Of a stretch of DNA of 64,000 nt, positions 35,806-44,389 are shown in pieces; the stretch's first letter is position 1, and each line of letters starts with the position of its first letter. The translations under genes were made by a program, and so were the position numbers. The notes beneath the pieces are model-generated. The model saw only the letters and a program-made list of their open reading frames with translations, ran no database searches and was not told the origin of the DNA. Origin of the DNA: Rhodobacter sp. GTDB lineage: Bacteria > Pseudomonadota > Alphaproteobacteria > Rhodobacterales > Rhodobacteraceae. The stretch is from assembly GCA_027484145.1 (NCBI GenBank), contig JAIXUH010000005.1:109165-173164 (forward strand), in the 5' to 3' direction.

Positions 35806-36870
35806 ATGACTGCATTTACGCCTTCTACACAGATGAAATGGGCCTTTTCGGCACGGCGCATTCCGCGTGATCTGGTTGCCGGGCTTGACCCCGATGTGGC
35901 CGCCGCACGCGCAGGCCACCTGATCCTTGGCCGCGTGCTGAGTGTTGGCCAGCATGGCCGCATCCAACTGGCCGAGGGGCGGCCCGCAACGCTGTATCCG
36001 GGCGATCTGATCGTGATGCCTTGCGGCGCGCGCTATGCCCCCGACCAGTTCGAGGGGCTGGCCGAGATTGACCCCGATGGCTGCGACATGCTGGCTGGCG
36101 GCGGCTGTCTTGGCCGAATGGTCTGGCGGCACGACAAGATGAAGACGCCTACCCGTGTGCAACCCGTTGGTCGGCTGACCGATGCGACGGGGCGGGTGCT
36201 GTCCACGGGCGATTTTGCCTTGCCACAAGTGGGGCAGGCAGCGGGCATTCCGCTGATCGTGGTGGTGGGTACCTCGATGAATTCGGGCAAGACAACCGCA
36301 ACCGTTGCGCTGACACACGGGCTGACGCGGGCGGGTTGGGCGGTGGCGGCGCTTAAGGGCACGGGCACGGGGTCCTTTGGCGATGTGAACGACTATGCCG
36401 ATGCGGGCGCGGCCTTTGTGGGCGATTTCACTGATGCCGGAATGGTGACAACCTATCTGGAGCCGCTAGACCGGGTTAAGGCCGGGATCAGGGCCCTTCT
36501 GGCAGCGGCAGAACGTCACGGCGCGACAGTCGCCGTGATGGAGATTGCCGATGGCATTTTCCAAAAGGAAACGGCGGCCTTGTTGGCGGATGCCGATTTT
36601 GTGGCGGGCATGTCAGGATGCGTGTTCGCCTGTGGCGATGCGGTGGCGGCGGCGGGCGGCGTGACGGTGCTGGCCGCGCAGGGCATGCGGCCCTTGTGCC
36701 TGACGGGGCTTTTGTCCTGCTCGCCCATGGCAAGCACCGAGGCCGAGGCGATGACCGGCGTTGCCGTTGTCACCCGGGCAGGATTGATGGACCCGGCGGT
36801 CGCCTCGGGTCTGCTGGCGAAGGCACAGGGTCTGGTGACGGCACCAGAGGCGGCGGTAGCGGCGGCATGA
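35806..36870 (+). CDS. P-loop NTPase of unknown function
   Basis: 354 residues in two parts. An N-terminal beta-rich region (about 1-140) contains GHLILGRVLSVGQHGRIQLA and PGDLIVMPCGARYAPDQFEG. A P-loop domain (about 148-345) has Walker A VVGTSMNSGKTTATVAL and KGTGTGSFGDVNDYADAG, a BioD/MobB-like (SIMIBI) arrangement, with MEIADGIFQKE as a likely Walker B/switch. The stop overlaps the start of the ABC-like gene (ATGA), so the two proteins probably work together. I do not recognise a named family. Confidence 0.8.
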   Translation: MTAFTPSTQMKWAFSARRIPRDLVAGLDPDVAAARAGHLILGRVLSVGQHGRIQLAEGRPATLYPGDLIVMPCGARYAPDQFEGLAEIDPDGCDMLAGGGCLGRMVWRHDKMKTPTRVQPVGRLTDATGRVLSTGDFALPQVGQAAGIPLIVVVGTSMNSGKTTATVALTHGLTRAGWAVAALKGTGTGSFGDVNDYADAGAAFVGDFTDAGMVTTYLEPLDRVKAGIRALLAAAERHGATVAVMEIADGIFQKETAALLADADFVAGMSGCVFACGDAVAAAGGVTVLAAQGMRPLCLTGLLSCSPMASTEAEAMTGVAVVTRAGLMDPAVASGLLAKAQGLVTAPEAAVAAA

Positions 36871-38429
36871 CCGTGCCGTCCCTTTTCGCCAAGGGCCGCA
36901 GGGTGATCTGGGCCGCGCTGGCCGCCCTTGCGTTGGCGCAGGCCGTGGCGCTGGTTGCTGGCGTGGCGGGCACACGGCTGGCCTTTGCCAGTCTGGATAC
37001 GGGGGCGGTGTCGGCCCCGGCCCTTGCGCTGATTGGCGGGGCTGCACTGGCGCTGGCGCTGTTGCGCCCGGCGGTTCGGTTACTGGCGGAACGGCTGGGG
37101 CAAGATCAGACCATCGCCATCCGCGAGGCGCTGTATCGCCATGCCATGAACACTTCGCCCGAACGGCTGGCCGGGCGCAGGCGCGGCTATCTGATGCTGC
37201 GGCTGACCGGTGACATGACCACGCTGAAGGATGGCATGGCCCGCAGTCTGCCGCTGGTTTTGCAGGCGGCGGCGCTAGTCCCTGCGGCGACGCTGGCGCT
37301 GATGCTGATCGACCCGCGTTTTGGCGCCATTGGGGTGGTGTTGACGGCCCTGACGCTGGCAGTTCTGGCACTTGCCCGCGTGTCCGTGACGCAGGCGCAC
37401 AAAGACCTGCGCAGCACACGGGCCAAGCTGGTCGCCGACATGGCCGAGCGTCTGCCGCTTGCGCCGGATCTTGCCCGCTTTGGCCGCCGTCAGGTAGAGG
37501 TGTCGCGTCTGGCCAAGGCTGGTCGTGCCCTGCATGGCAAGGCCGCCACGCGGCTGATCCGGGCCGAGGGTTTGCGCGCCCTGCCGAGTGGTTTGGCCGG
37601 GCTTTGCGCCGTTGCCGTGGTGTGGGACGGTGTGCACCGCGGGCTGGCTGCGGGCGAGATTGCTGCTGGCCTCGCGGCCCTTGGGGTCTTGGGCCATGCG
37701 CTGGTTGAATTGGCCACGGCCCTAGACCGGCTGGCGGGGTGGAAGGTCGCGCGCGACACTTTGGCCCGGCATTTGGCCGAGGGTCGTGCGCTGGAAAACC
37801 TGCATCAACCCGAACCTGTGCGCTTGGCACGCGTGACCGGAAATCTGTCGGTGATCGCGGCACCGGGCTTGACAAACCCTGCAAGGCTGGATCTGGCACC
37901 GGGCGCGCATGGGGTGATCACGGCGGCTGATCCTGAACGGCTTTTGCGCCTTTTGTCGGGGCAGCAAGCGCACCCGGATGTGTCGGTGATGCTGGATGGC
38001 ATCATGATGGATGCGCTAAGCTCTGGATCCATCCGCCGCAACATCGGCACGCTGACGCCGGCCCCGATCTTGTTGAAGGGAAGCCTGCGGCGCAACATCT
38101 GTCTTGGCCTGACAGAACGCCCCGATGACGCCACGCTGCTCAGACGGCTCGAGAAGGCAGGTCTAGGGCCGACACTTGTGCATTTGGGCGGGCTTGATGG
38201 CCCGATCCCCGAGGATGGCCGTACCCTTAGCCCGGCCGACCGGATGCGGATTTCGGCGGTGCGCGCGGCGGTGCAACGGCCCAAAGTGCTGCTGATTTGC
38301 CCGCTTGGCCTGCCATTGCCCGGGGATGTGCAAGCCTATACCGACACCTGCGCCGGAACGGTTGTCAGAATTGATCCGGCCCCGTCAGTCAGCACATTTT
38401 GCGACGCGGCGTGCGACAGAGCGACCTGA
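36867..38429 (+). CDS. ABC-exporter-like membrane protein with a dead nucleotide-binding domain
   Basis: 520 residues. The first about 310 form an ABC type-1 exporter membrane domain (GRRRGYLMLRLTGDMTTLKD, QAHKDLRSTRAKLVADMAER). The rest follows the plan of an exporter ATPase but every catalytic motif is lost. Walker A is GVITAADPERLLRLLSG with no GKS/T. The Q-loop glutamine is absent (TPAPILLKGSLRRNICLG). The signature is LSPADRMRISAVRAAV instead of LSGGQ. Walker B is KVLLICPLGLP without the DE pair. It cannot hydrolyse ATP alone. The overlapping P-loop NTPase upstream is the obvious functional partner. Confidence 0.85.
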   Translation: MTVPSLFAKGRRVIWAALAALALAQAVALVAGVAGTRLAFASLDTGAVSAPALALIGGAALALALLRPAVRLLAERLGQDQTIAIREALYRHAMNTSPERLAGRRRGYLMLRLTGDMTTLKDGMARSLPLVLQAAALVPAATLALMLIDPRFGAIGVVLTALTLAVLALARVSVTQAHKDLRSTRAKLVADMAERLPLAPDLARFGRRQVEVSRLAKAGRALHGKAATRLIRAEGLRALPSGLAGLCAVAVVWDGVHRGLAAGEIAAGLAALGVLGHALVELATALDRLAGWKVARDTLARHLAEGRALENLHQPEPVRLARVTGNLSVIAAPGLTNPARLDLAPGAHGVITAADPERLLRLLSGQQAHPDVSVMLDGIMMDALSSGSIRRNIGTLTPAPILLKGSLRRNICLGLTERPDDATLLRRLEKAGLGPTLVHLGGLDGPIPEDGRTLSPADRMRISAVRAAVQRPKVLLICPLGLPLPGDVQAYTDTCAGTVVRIDPAPSVSTFCDAACDRAT

Positions 38430-38435
38430 ACGCCG

Positions 38436-38470
38436 GGGGTGACGCCAGTCTTTGCGAAGGGCGTCGCCCC
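38436..38470 (+). terminator. Hairpin after the ABC-like gene
   Basis: GGGGTGACGCC and GGCGTCGCCCC pair over 11 positions (one G-T) around a 13-base loop, 7 bases after the stop codon at 38429. There is no clear T-run, so it may be a factor-dependent terminator or mRNA 3'-end stabiliser. Confidence 0.5.
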
Positions 38471-38542
38471 ATCCCGTAACAACCCCGACGTCTGCGGCGA
38501 ATGGACAGTGACCGGCTCTGCAGCGGATGTCCGGCAGAACGG

Positions 38543-39415
38543 ATGCATGCCATGCAGCACTGGGCCATTTTGTCTGCCATCGCCCTGATCGGGCTTTGTC
38601 TTGCGCAGCCCGCCAAGACCGAGGTGCCGGGATCACCGGATATTCTGGTGCTTGGTGACTCGCAGCTTTCCTTTGGCGCGGGCAAGGCGTTTGTCGCCTT
38701 GTTTGATAGGCTGAAAGGGCACTGCGGCCTGTCGCAGAAGACATCCGTCGGGGTAATAGGCGTGCGGTCAAGCACGCTGCAATCATGGACCTCACAGGGC
38801 AAGACCGCCAAAAGCGCAATCTGCAGTATCGACCGCAAGTGGAAGGTCAATGCGGGGGTCTATGGCAGCCTTTCGCAGGGCAAGAACCCTTTCGTTCAAA
38901 TCGGCCAAGGCGACCAGTTCAAGTTCTGCACGCCCGAGCGGTCCCCGCTGCAAGCGGTGTTTCACCAAGGATACTATCGGCCAAGACTGCTCATCATGTT
39001 CCTGATGGGCAACGCGACCGAGCGGTGGGCGGGCAGCGCAGATGCAGCGTTGCAGGACGTGCGGTCCTTTCTTGCTGATCTGCCTAAGGGCCAGCCCTGC
39101 ATCTTCATGACCTCGGCACCGCCCTATGGTGAGAAGAACGTCCGCTTGCGGCAAAGGGCACAGAACCACATCGCGGCAGCCTTTGCAAAGACGGGCGGGC
39201 AATGCCGCTTCGTGCCGGGGTTCACGCCGGAAACGGTTCGGGAAAACCTTGGGAATGCAGCCAATTTCCGGCGAAAGGCATCGGGCAGGGTCAAGGACCC
39301 CTATCACCCGACCGAGGCGGCGGCACGGAAGTTTCTGGCCCTGCAGCGCGATGCGTTGTGCCAGGCCCTTTCCGCCGAGCTTGCGCCGCACAGCGCCAAG
39401 ATCACGTCACCGTGA
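38543..39415 (+). CDS. Exported SGNH/GDSL-type hydrolase
   Basis: 290 residues with a signal peptide (MQHWAILSAIALIGLCLAQP after a possible MHA extension). The SGNH nucleophile block DILVLGDSQLSFGAG is at about residue 37, and the terminal catalytic DPYHPTEAAARK near residue 255. Cysteines (CGLSQKT, AICSID, KFCTPE, QPCIF, GQCRF) suggest disulfides in the periplasm. SGNH proteins often remove or transfer acyl groups on glycans; the nearby opg genes make a glucan-linked role conceivable. Start choice between 38543 and 38552 is open. Confidence 0.78.
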   Translation: MHAMQHWAILSAIALIGLCLAQPAKTEVPGSPDILVLGDSQLSFGAGKAFVALFDRLKGHCGLSQKTSVGVIGVRSSTLQSWTSQGKTAKSAICSIDRKWKVNAGVYGSLSQGKNPFVQIGQGDQFKFCTPERSPLQAVFHQGYYRPRLLIMFLMGNATERWAGSADAALQDVRSFLADLPKGQPCIFMTSAPPYGEKNVRLRQRAQNHIAAAFAKTGGQCRFVPGFTPETVRENLGNAANFRRKASGRVKDPYHPTEAAARKFLALQRDALCQALSAELAPHSAKITSP

Positions 39416-39488
39416 CCGGGCTGACACGCCTGTAATGCCGCCGACCCAGGCCGCGAAAGGACAGGCAGACACAAAAAGGAATATCCCG

Positions 39489-40010
39489 ATGTTCAAGATG
39501 ACAACCCTCGCCCTTGTCTTTGCCGCCGGAATGATCGGCACGGCCTTCGGCGGAGACCAATATGTGGATAAGACCGGTTTTGCCGTGTCTGGCTATGATG
39601 TGGTTTCGTATTTTGACCTGCCGCAATCCAAGGTTGGCCAGCCGCAGCAATCGCCCTTGCCGGGCAATACGGACATCACCGCCGATTACAATGGCGCAAC
39701 CTTTGCCTTTGCGACCGAGGCAAATCGCGATGCCTTTCTTGCCAACCCGGCAGCCTATGTCCCGCAATATGACGGGCATTGCGCCTATGGCGTGGCCAAG
39801 GGTGGCAAGGTTCCGGGCAACCCGACCCTGTGGCGGATCGTCGACGGCAAGCTTTATCTCAACATCACCAAGAACGTGGTCCGTTTTTGGGAAGAGGACA
39901 TTCCCGGCAACCTGAAGACATCAGAAAACAACTGGAGCGGGCTGGAACCAAAGGCAGCCTCGACCGACAAGATCCCTGATTTCTCGTCTGCCGCACCTGT
40001 CGCCAACTGA
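39489..40010 (+). CDS. Exported YHS-domain protein
   Basis: 173 residues with a signal peptide (MFKMTTLALVFAAGMIGTAF). The YHS-type domain reads GYDVVSYFDLPQSKVGQP, then FAFATEANRDAFLANPAAYV, PQYDGHCAYGVAKGGKVPG and YLNITKNVVRFWEEDIPGNL. The GYDVVSYF and YGGxCA-like signatures are typical of this exported family, which is thought to bind metals and is common in marine alphaproteobacteria. It stands alone between the SGNH gene and the CoA transferase. Confidence 0.88.
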   Translation: MFKMTTLALVFAAGMIGTAFGGDQYVDKTGFAVSGYDVVSYFDLPQSKVGQPQQSPLPGNTDITADYNGATFAFATEANRDAFLANPAAYVPQYDGHCAYGVAKGGKVPGNPTLWRIVDGKLYLNITKNVVRFWEEDIPGNLKTSENNWSGLEPKAASTDKIPDFSSAAPVAN

Positions 40011-40022
40011 TCGGACCCGGCA

Positions 40023-41291
40023 GTGACGGCTATGGAAACAAGCAACCAAAACGCGCAGGCCCTTTCGGGTTTGCGCGTTCTTGATCTGTCGCGCATCCTT
40101 GCCGGGCCGTTTGCGACCCAGCTTTTGGCCGATCTTGGTGCCGAGGTCATCAAGATCGAGCGTCCCGGTGCGGGCGATGATACGCGCGGCTGGGGCCCGC
40201 CCTTTGTGGCTGGCGCTGCGGGGGATGCCACCGCGCCGGAGACCGGGCCAAGCGCCTATTTCCTGTCGGCCAACCGGGGCAAGCACTCGGTCGCGGTGAA
40301 CATCGCCGACCCACGCGGGCAGACCTTGATCAGGGCCTTGGCCGAACAATCGGATATTCTGGTCGAGAATTTCAAGCCCGGCGATCTGGTCCGCTATGGG
40401 CTGGATTATACGACTTTGAGCGCGACAAACCCACGGCTGATCTATTGCTCGATCACCGGGTTCGGGCAGACCGGGCCGAACGCGCATCGGGCCGGGTATG
40501 ACTTTCTGGTGCAGGGCGAGGGCGGGCTGATGAGCTTGACAGGCTTGTCCGATGGCCCGCCGCTGAAGGCTGGGGTCGGCATCGCCGACCTGATGTGCGG
40601 GATGTATGCGACCGTCGGCATCCTTGCGGCGGTCACGGCACGCCACGCGTCGGGGTTGGGTCAGCACATCGATCTTGCGCTGATGGATACGCAAGTGGCC
40701 ATGCTAGTCAATCAGGGTGTGGGATATCTGACTGATGGGCTGGTGCCACCCCGGCGCGGCAATGATCATCCGACCATCGTGCCCTACGGCACCTTTCCGG
40801 CCCGTGACGGCAGTTTCATTCTGGCCGCGGGCAATGACGGCCAGTTCGCCCGGTTTGTGGCGTTTGCAGGCGCGCCGGGTCTGGCCAGCGACCCGCGCTT
40901 TGCCACCAATGCGGCGCGGGTGCGCAACCGCGATGTTCTTATCCCGCTGCTAGACGCGCTGACAGCAGGCCGGGGGGCACAAGACTGGCTGGCCCTGTGC
41001 GCGGCGCAGAACGTGCCAGCGGGGCCGGTCAACGACCTTGCACAGGTTTTTGCCAGCCCGCAGGTTGCCGCGCGGGGCATGCGAATTGACATGGCGCTGG
41101 AAAGTGGGGACGCGATTGCCCTGATCGGCAACCCGTTGAAGCTGTCGGCAACGCCTGTCACCTATGCCAAGGCTCCGCCCGCTTTGGGTGCGGATACTAG
41201 AGCGGTTCTGGCGCGATACCATGGCCTGACGGCGGCCGATCTGGCGGTTCTGGCCGCAGACGGCGTGATTGGCGGAGAGTGTGAGGCATGA
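40023..41291 (+). CDS. CaiB/BaiF-type (class III) CoA transferase
   Basis: 422 residues from GTG 40023, or 419 from the ATG at 40032. It shows the family's LSGLRVLDLSRILAGPFATQ start, NRGKHSVAVNIADPRG, the GAGDDTRGWGPPF loop and the catalytic aspartate in VGIADLMCGMYATVGI. It swaps CoA between carboxylic acids. It overlaps the following TPP-dependent enzyme by ATGA. That pairing resembles formyl-CoA transferase with oxalyl-CoA decarboxylase, but the partner sequence does not clearly identify that pathway. Confidence 0.9.
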   Translation: MTAMETSNQNAQALSGLRVLDLSRILAGPFATQLLADLGAEVIKIERPGAGDDTRGWGPPFVAGAAGDATAPETGPSAYFLSANRGKHSVAVNIADPRGQTLIRALAEQSDILVENFKPGDLVRYGLDYTTLSATNPRLIYCSITGFGQTGPNAHRAGYDFLVQGEGGLMSLTGLSDGPPLKAGVGIADLMCGMYATVGILAAVTARHASGLGQHIDLALMDTQVAMLVNQGVGYLTDGLVPPRRGNDHPTIVPYGTFPARDGSFILAAGNDGQFARFVAFAGAPGLASDPRFATNAARVRNRDVLIPLLDALTAGRGAQDWLALCAAQNVPAGPVNDLAQVFASPQVAARGMRIDMALESGDAIALIGNPLKLSATPVTYAKAPPALGADTRAVLARYHGLTAADLAVLAADGVIGGECEA

Positions 41292-42901
41292 CAACAACCG
41301 GCGCGGATATCATCGGCAGGGCATTGGCACAGGCCGGGGCGACGCATGCTTTTGGCATTCCGGGAGGAGAGGTGCTGGCCCTGATGCAGGGGCTGGATGC
41401 GGCTGGCCTGCGGTTCGTGCTGGTCAAGCATGAAAACAGCGGCGGCTTTATTGCCGAGGGGCTGTGGCACATGACGGGCAGCCTTCCGGTGCTGGTGGCA
41501 ACGCTTGGGCCGGGGGTGACGAATGCGGTCAACGTAGTAGCCAATGCAATGCAGGACCGGGTTCCCCTGATCTTTCTGACCGGCTGCGTGGATGCGGCAG
41601 AGGCGGAAACCTATACGCATCAGGTCTTTGATCATCAGGCGATGCTGCGCCCGGTGGTCAAGGGCAGCTTTCGTCTGGCGGCCGGTGCGGTGGGGGCGGG
41701 CATGGCCAAGGCGATTGCGCTGGCCACCGCAGGCCAACCGGGGCCAGTTCATGTAGATGTGCCGATTTCCGTGGCCGAAGGAATTGCGACCGAAGCGCGT
41801 GTTGCGCTCCCTTGGACCAACGCCCCCGGCCTGCCGCCGCCAACGCCCCTTGCCGATGCCCTTGGGGTGCTGCAGCACGCGCGGCGTCCCTTGGCCATTG
41901 CCGGGGTCGACGCTGTGAACGAAGCGGCGGGTCCGGCGATTGCAGAGTTTTGCCGTGCCCACAACATCCCCCTGATCACCACCTACAAGGGCAAGGGGTT
42001 GATGCCCGAAAGTGACCCGCTCTGCCTTGGCGGGGCGGGCCTGTCTCCTAGGGCGGATAGCATCCTGATGCCGCTAATTGCTGTGGCCGATGCGGTTGTG
42101 TTGTTGGGTTACGACCCGATCGAAATGCGGATCGGCTGGCGCAATCCCTTTGCCGCCGACCAGACTGTGATCGACATTGCCCCTGGCCACCGCACCCACG
42201 GCATGCACCGTGCTGACATTCCCCTGATCGGCAGTATTGCTCTGGTGCTGAACGAACTGCGGCATGAACCGCCGTTGCGGTGGCCCGACAGCCAACCAAA
42301 GGCCGCGCGTGCTGCGCTGAAAGCCGCCTTTGCGGACCTCGGTAGCTGGGGTCCGCATGCGGTGTTTTCCACCCTTCGGGGGGCAATGCCGCCCGAAACC
42401 GTCATCACCGCAGACTCGGGCGCGCATCGTATTCTGGTCAGCCAGATGTGGGACTGCCCGGCACCGCGCCTGATGTTGCAATCCTCTGGCCTGTGCACGA
42501 TGGCCTGTGCGGTGCCGCTAGCCGCCGGGGCCAAGATCGGGCGACCCGATGTGCCGGTGCTGGCCTTTGTCGGCGATGCCGGGCTGGAGATGGGCGCGGG
42601 CGAGCTTGCGACCCTGTCAGCGCAAGGCCTGCCGATTGTGATCTGCGTTTTGGTTGATCACAGCCTGACCCTGATCGAGATGAAGCAGCGCGCCAGCCAA
42701 CGCCCGAACCTTGGCGTAGATTTCGGTGGCCCTGGCACGGGCACCGATTTCGCGGCCCTTGCCCGTGCCTTTGGCGGGCATGGGGTCGATGTGTCAGACC
42801 GCGCCACCTTGCGGCACGAGGCGACGGCTGCCCTTTCCCGCGACCGCTTTACCCTGATCGCCGCGCATATTCCCCGGCGGGCCTATGAAGGGGCCTTCTA
42901 G
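41288..42901 (+). CDS. Thiamine diphosphate-dependent enzyme (acetolactate synthase-like)
   Basis: 537 residues with the three-domain layout of the acetolactate synthase/decarboxylase superfamily. The N-terminal PYR domain has the catalytic glutamate in LVKHENSGGFIAEG. A central domain is at about 190-330. The C-terminal PP domain has a ThDP motif GDAGLEMGAGELATLSAQGL ending in VDHSLTLIEMK, where most relatives have GDG ... NN. It probably cleaves or joins a 2-keto acid or acyl-CoA. Coupling to the CoA transferase (ATGA) suggests an acyl-CoA substrate. A strong hairpin follows at 42924. Confidence 0.85.
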   Translation: MTTTGADIIGRALAQAGATHAFGIPGGEVLALMQGLDAAGLRFVLVKHENSGGFIAEGLWHMTGSLPVLVATLGPGVTNAVNVVANAMQDRVPLIFLTGCVDAAEAETYTHQVFDHQAMLRPVVKGSFRLAAGAVGAGMAKAIALATAGQPGPVHVDVPISVAEGIATEARVALPWTNAPGLPPPTPLADALGVLQHARRPLAIAGVDAVNEAAGPAIAEFCRAHNIPLITTYKGKGLMPESDPLCLGGAGLSPRADSILMPLIAVADAVVLLGYDPIEMRIGWRNPFAADQTVIDIAPGHRTHGMHRADIPLIGSIALVLNELRHEPPLRWPDSQPKAARAALKAAFADLGSWGPHAVFSTLRGAMPPETVITADSGAHRILVSQMWDCPAPRLMLQSSGLCTMACAVPLAAGAKIGRPDVPVLAFVGDAGLEMGAGELATLSAQGLPIVICVLVDHSLTLIEMKQRASQRPNLGVDFGGPGTGTDFAALARAFGGHGVDVSDRATLRHEATAALSRDRFTLIAAHIPRRAYEGAF

Positions 42902-42923
42902 GTCAGGCTGATAACGTATGCGT

Positions 42924-42965
42924 GATGGCTTTGTTGCACCCACCAGCGGCTGTAACAAAGCCATC
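42924..42965. repeat. Long hairpin with IS5-end-like arms
   Basis: GATGGCTTTGTT and AACAAAGCCATC pair perfectly over 12 bases; with the next three positions (one G-T) the stem reaches 15 pairs around a 12-base loop. GGCTTTGTTGCA resembles the terminal repeats of IS5-type elements such as the one at 57311. There is no T-run. It may be a terminator for the TPP-enzyme gene or a scar of two joined IS ends. Confidence 0.6.
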
Positions 42966-43050
42966 AGGATCGCGAACCGCAGGACAACGAAGCCTGCGCA
43001 CCCAACCCAACAATCGCGCAGGCCTTTGCCAGACGGTGAAAGGTTTTGCC

Positions 43051-44388
43051 ATGCGGTTGTCAGACGATCTGAGCGGTATCCCCACCTCGCTTTCGCCACA
43101 GCAGATTGGCGACTGGAACCGGGTGATCACGGGCATCCTGTCGCACGCGGCCAGCACCGGGCCGAAGTTGAACTTGGTGCTGGCGGCGGCCCCGGATTTC
43201 GCCTTGGGTCAGGCGATACGAGGGGTGTCTTGCCTGCTTTTGGGGCGGGCCGAGATGGTCGATATTGCCCGGCAGGCCTATGCCGCAGCCCTGACCGGGG
43301 CCCCGGCAACCATGCGCGAGATGGCCTTTGTTCATGCCCTTGGCGACTGGCTGCATGGCCGACCCTCGCGCGCAGCAGCGCGGTTACAGGTTATCCTGAA
43401 CCTGAACCCGCGCGACGCTTTGGCGATGAAGATGATTCAGGCAATCCATTTCGTGATGGGTCGCCCTGATGCCATGCGCGCTTCGGTGGAAGGAGTCCTT
43501 GCAGCATCGGATGACCATCCGGCGCGGGGTTATATCCTAGGCTGTCACGCCTTTGCGCTTGAAGAAACCGGCGACTATGTCCGCGCCGAACGGGTGGGCC
43601 GCGACGGTGTGGCGCTGGCCCCGGATGACGCTTGGGGCCTGCATGCCGTGGCACATGTGTTTGACACGACAGGCCGGGCGCGGGCGGGGTTGGACTGGCT
43701 TTCGGGTCGCGAAGGGTCGTGGGCGCATTGCAACAACTTTCGCTTTCACGTCTGGTGGCACCGGGCGCTGATGCATCTGGACCTTGGCGAATACGATACC
43801 GCGCTTGCACTTTATGACGCTGACATCCGGGCGGAAAAGACCGACGATTACCGCGACATCTCGAACGGCGCGTCATTGTTGGCCCGGCTGGAGCTTGAGG
43901 GCATCAATGTCGGTAATCGCTGGGAAGAACTGGCAGACCTGTCCGAAAACCGCGCGACCGATGGCTGCCTTGCCTTTGCGGACCTGCACTACATGCTGGC
44001 GCTCTGCGGCGGAGAGCGGGACAAGGCGGCAGTCGGGCTGATCACCCGGATGCAATCGACACGGCCTTTGGCAAACGAGGCGCAGCGGGTCATTGCCCAC
44101 CCCGGACTGCACATCGCCCAAGGATTGCAGGCTTTTGCGGCCGGGGAATATCCCGTGGCCTGGATGCATTTGCGCGCAGGACGGGCCGATCTGCAACAGA
44201 TCGGTGGCAGCCATGCACAGCGGGATGTCTTTGACCGCATCACCATCGAGGCGGCCCTGCGCAGTGGCTATACCGAAGCCGCCGGCGCCCTGCTGCGGGA
44301 CCGGATGGCGCGGCGGGGTGGCGCGGTTGACGGCTATGCTGCAGCCCGCCTGTCCTTGATCGACGCTGTTCAGGTTCAGGCGGTCTGA
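43051..44388 (+). CDS. TPR-repeat protein of the TTC38 type
   Basis: 445 residues, mostly antiparallel helices. Runs such as HALGDWLHGRPSRAAARLQV, YILGCHAFALEETGDYVRAE and RFHVWWHRALMHLDLGEYDT match the TTC38-like tetratricopeptide proteins (residues 90-310). No signal peptide. The ATG at 43051 follows GAAAGG; an open frame upstream would run through the hairpin at 42924 and is not credible as coding. The stop is one base before the opgC start, so it is in the opg operon. Relatives are uncharacterised. Confidence 0.8.
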   Translation: MRLSDDLSGIPTSLSPQQIGDWNRVITGILSHAASTGPKLNLVLAAAPDFALGQAIRGVSCLLLGRAEMVDIARQAYAAALTGAPATMREMAFVHALGDWLHGRPSRAAARLQVILNLNPRDALAMKMIQAIHFVMGRPDAMRASVEGVLAASDDHPARGYILGCHAFALEETGDYVRAERVGRDGVALAPDDAWGLHAVAHVFDTTGRARAGLDWLSGREGSWAHCNNFRFHVWWHRALMHLDLGEYDTALALYDADIRAEKTDDYRDISNGASLLARLELEGINVGNRWEELADLSENRATDGCLAFADLHYMLALCGGERDKAAVGLITRMQSTRPLANEAQRVIAHPGLHIAQGLQAFAAGEYPVAWMHLRAGRADLQQIGGSHAQRDVFDRITIEAALRSGYTEAAGALLRDRMARRGGAVDGYAAARLSLIDAVQVQAV

Positions 44389-44389
44389 C

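Noticed and set aside
40023..42901. Calling the pair frc-oxc (oxalate degradation)
   Set aside because: Gene order fits, but the TPP enzyme does not show clear oxalyl-CoA decarboxylase signatures, so the specific pathway name is not supported.
42922..43050. Upstream extension of the TPR protein frame
   Set aside because: It would translate through the 42924-42965 hairpin; the ATG at 43051 has a good ribosome binding site and the conserved N-terminus.
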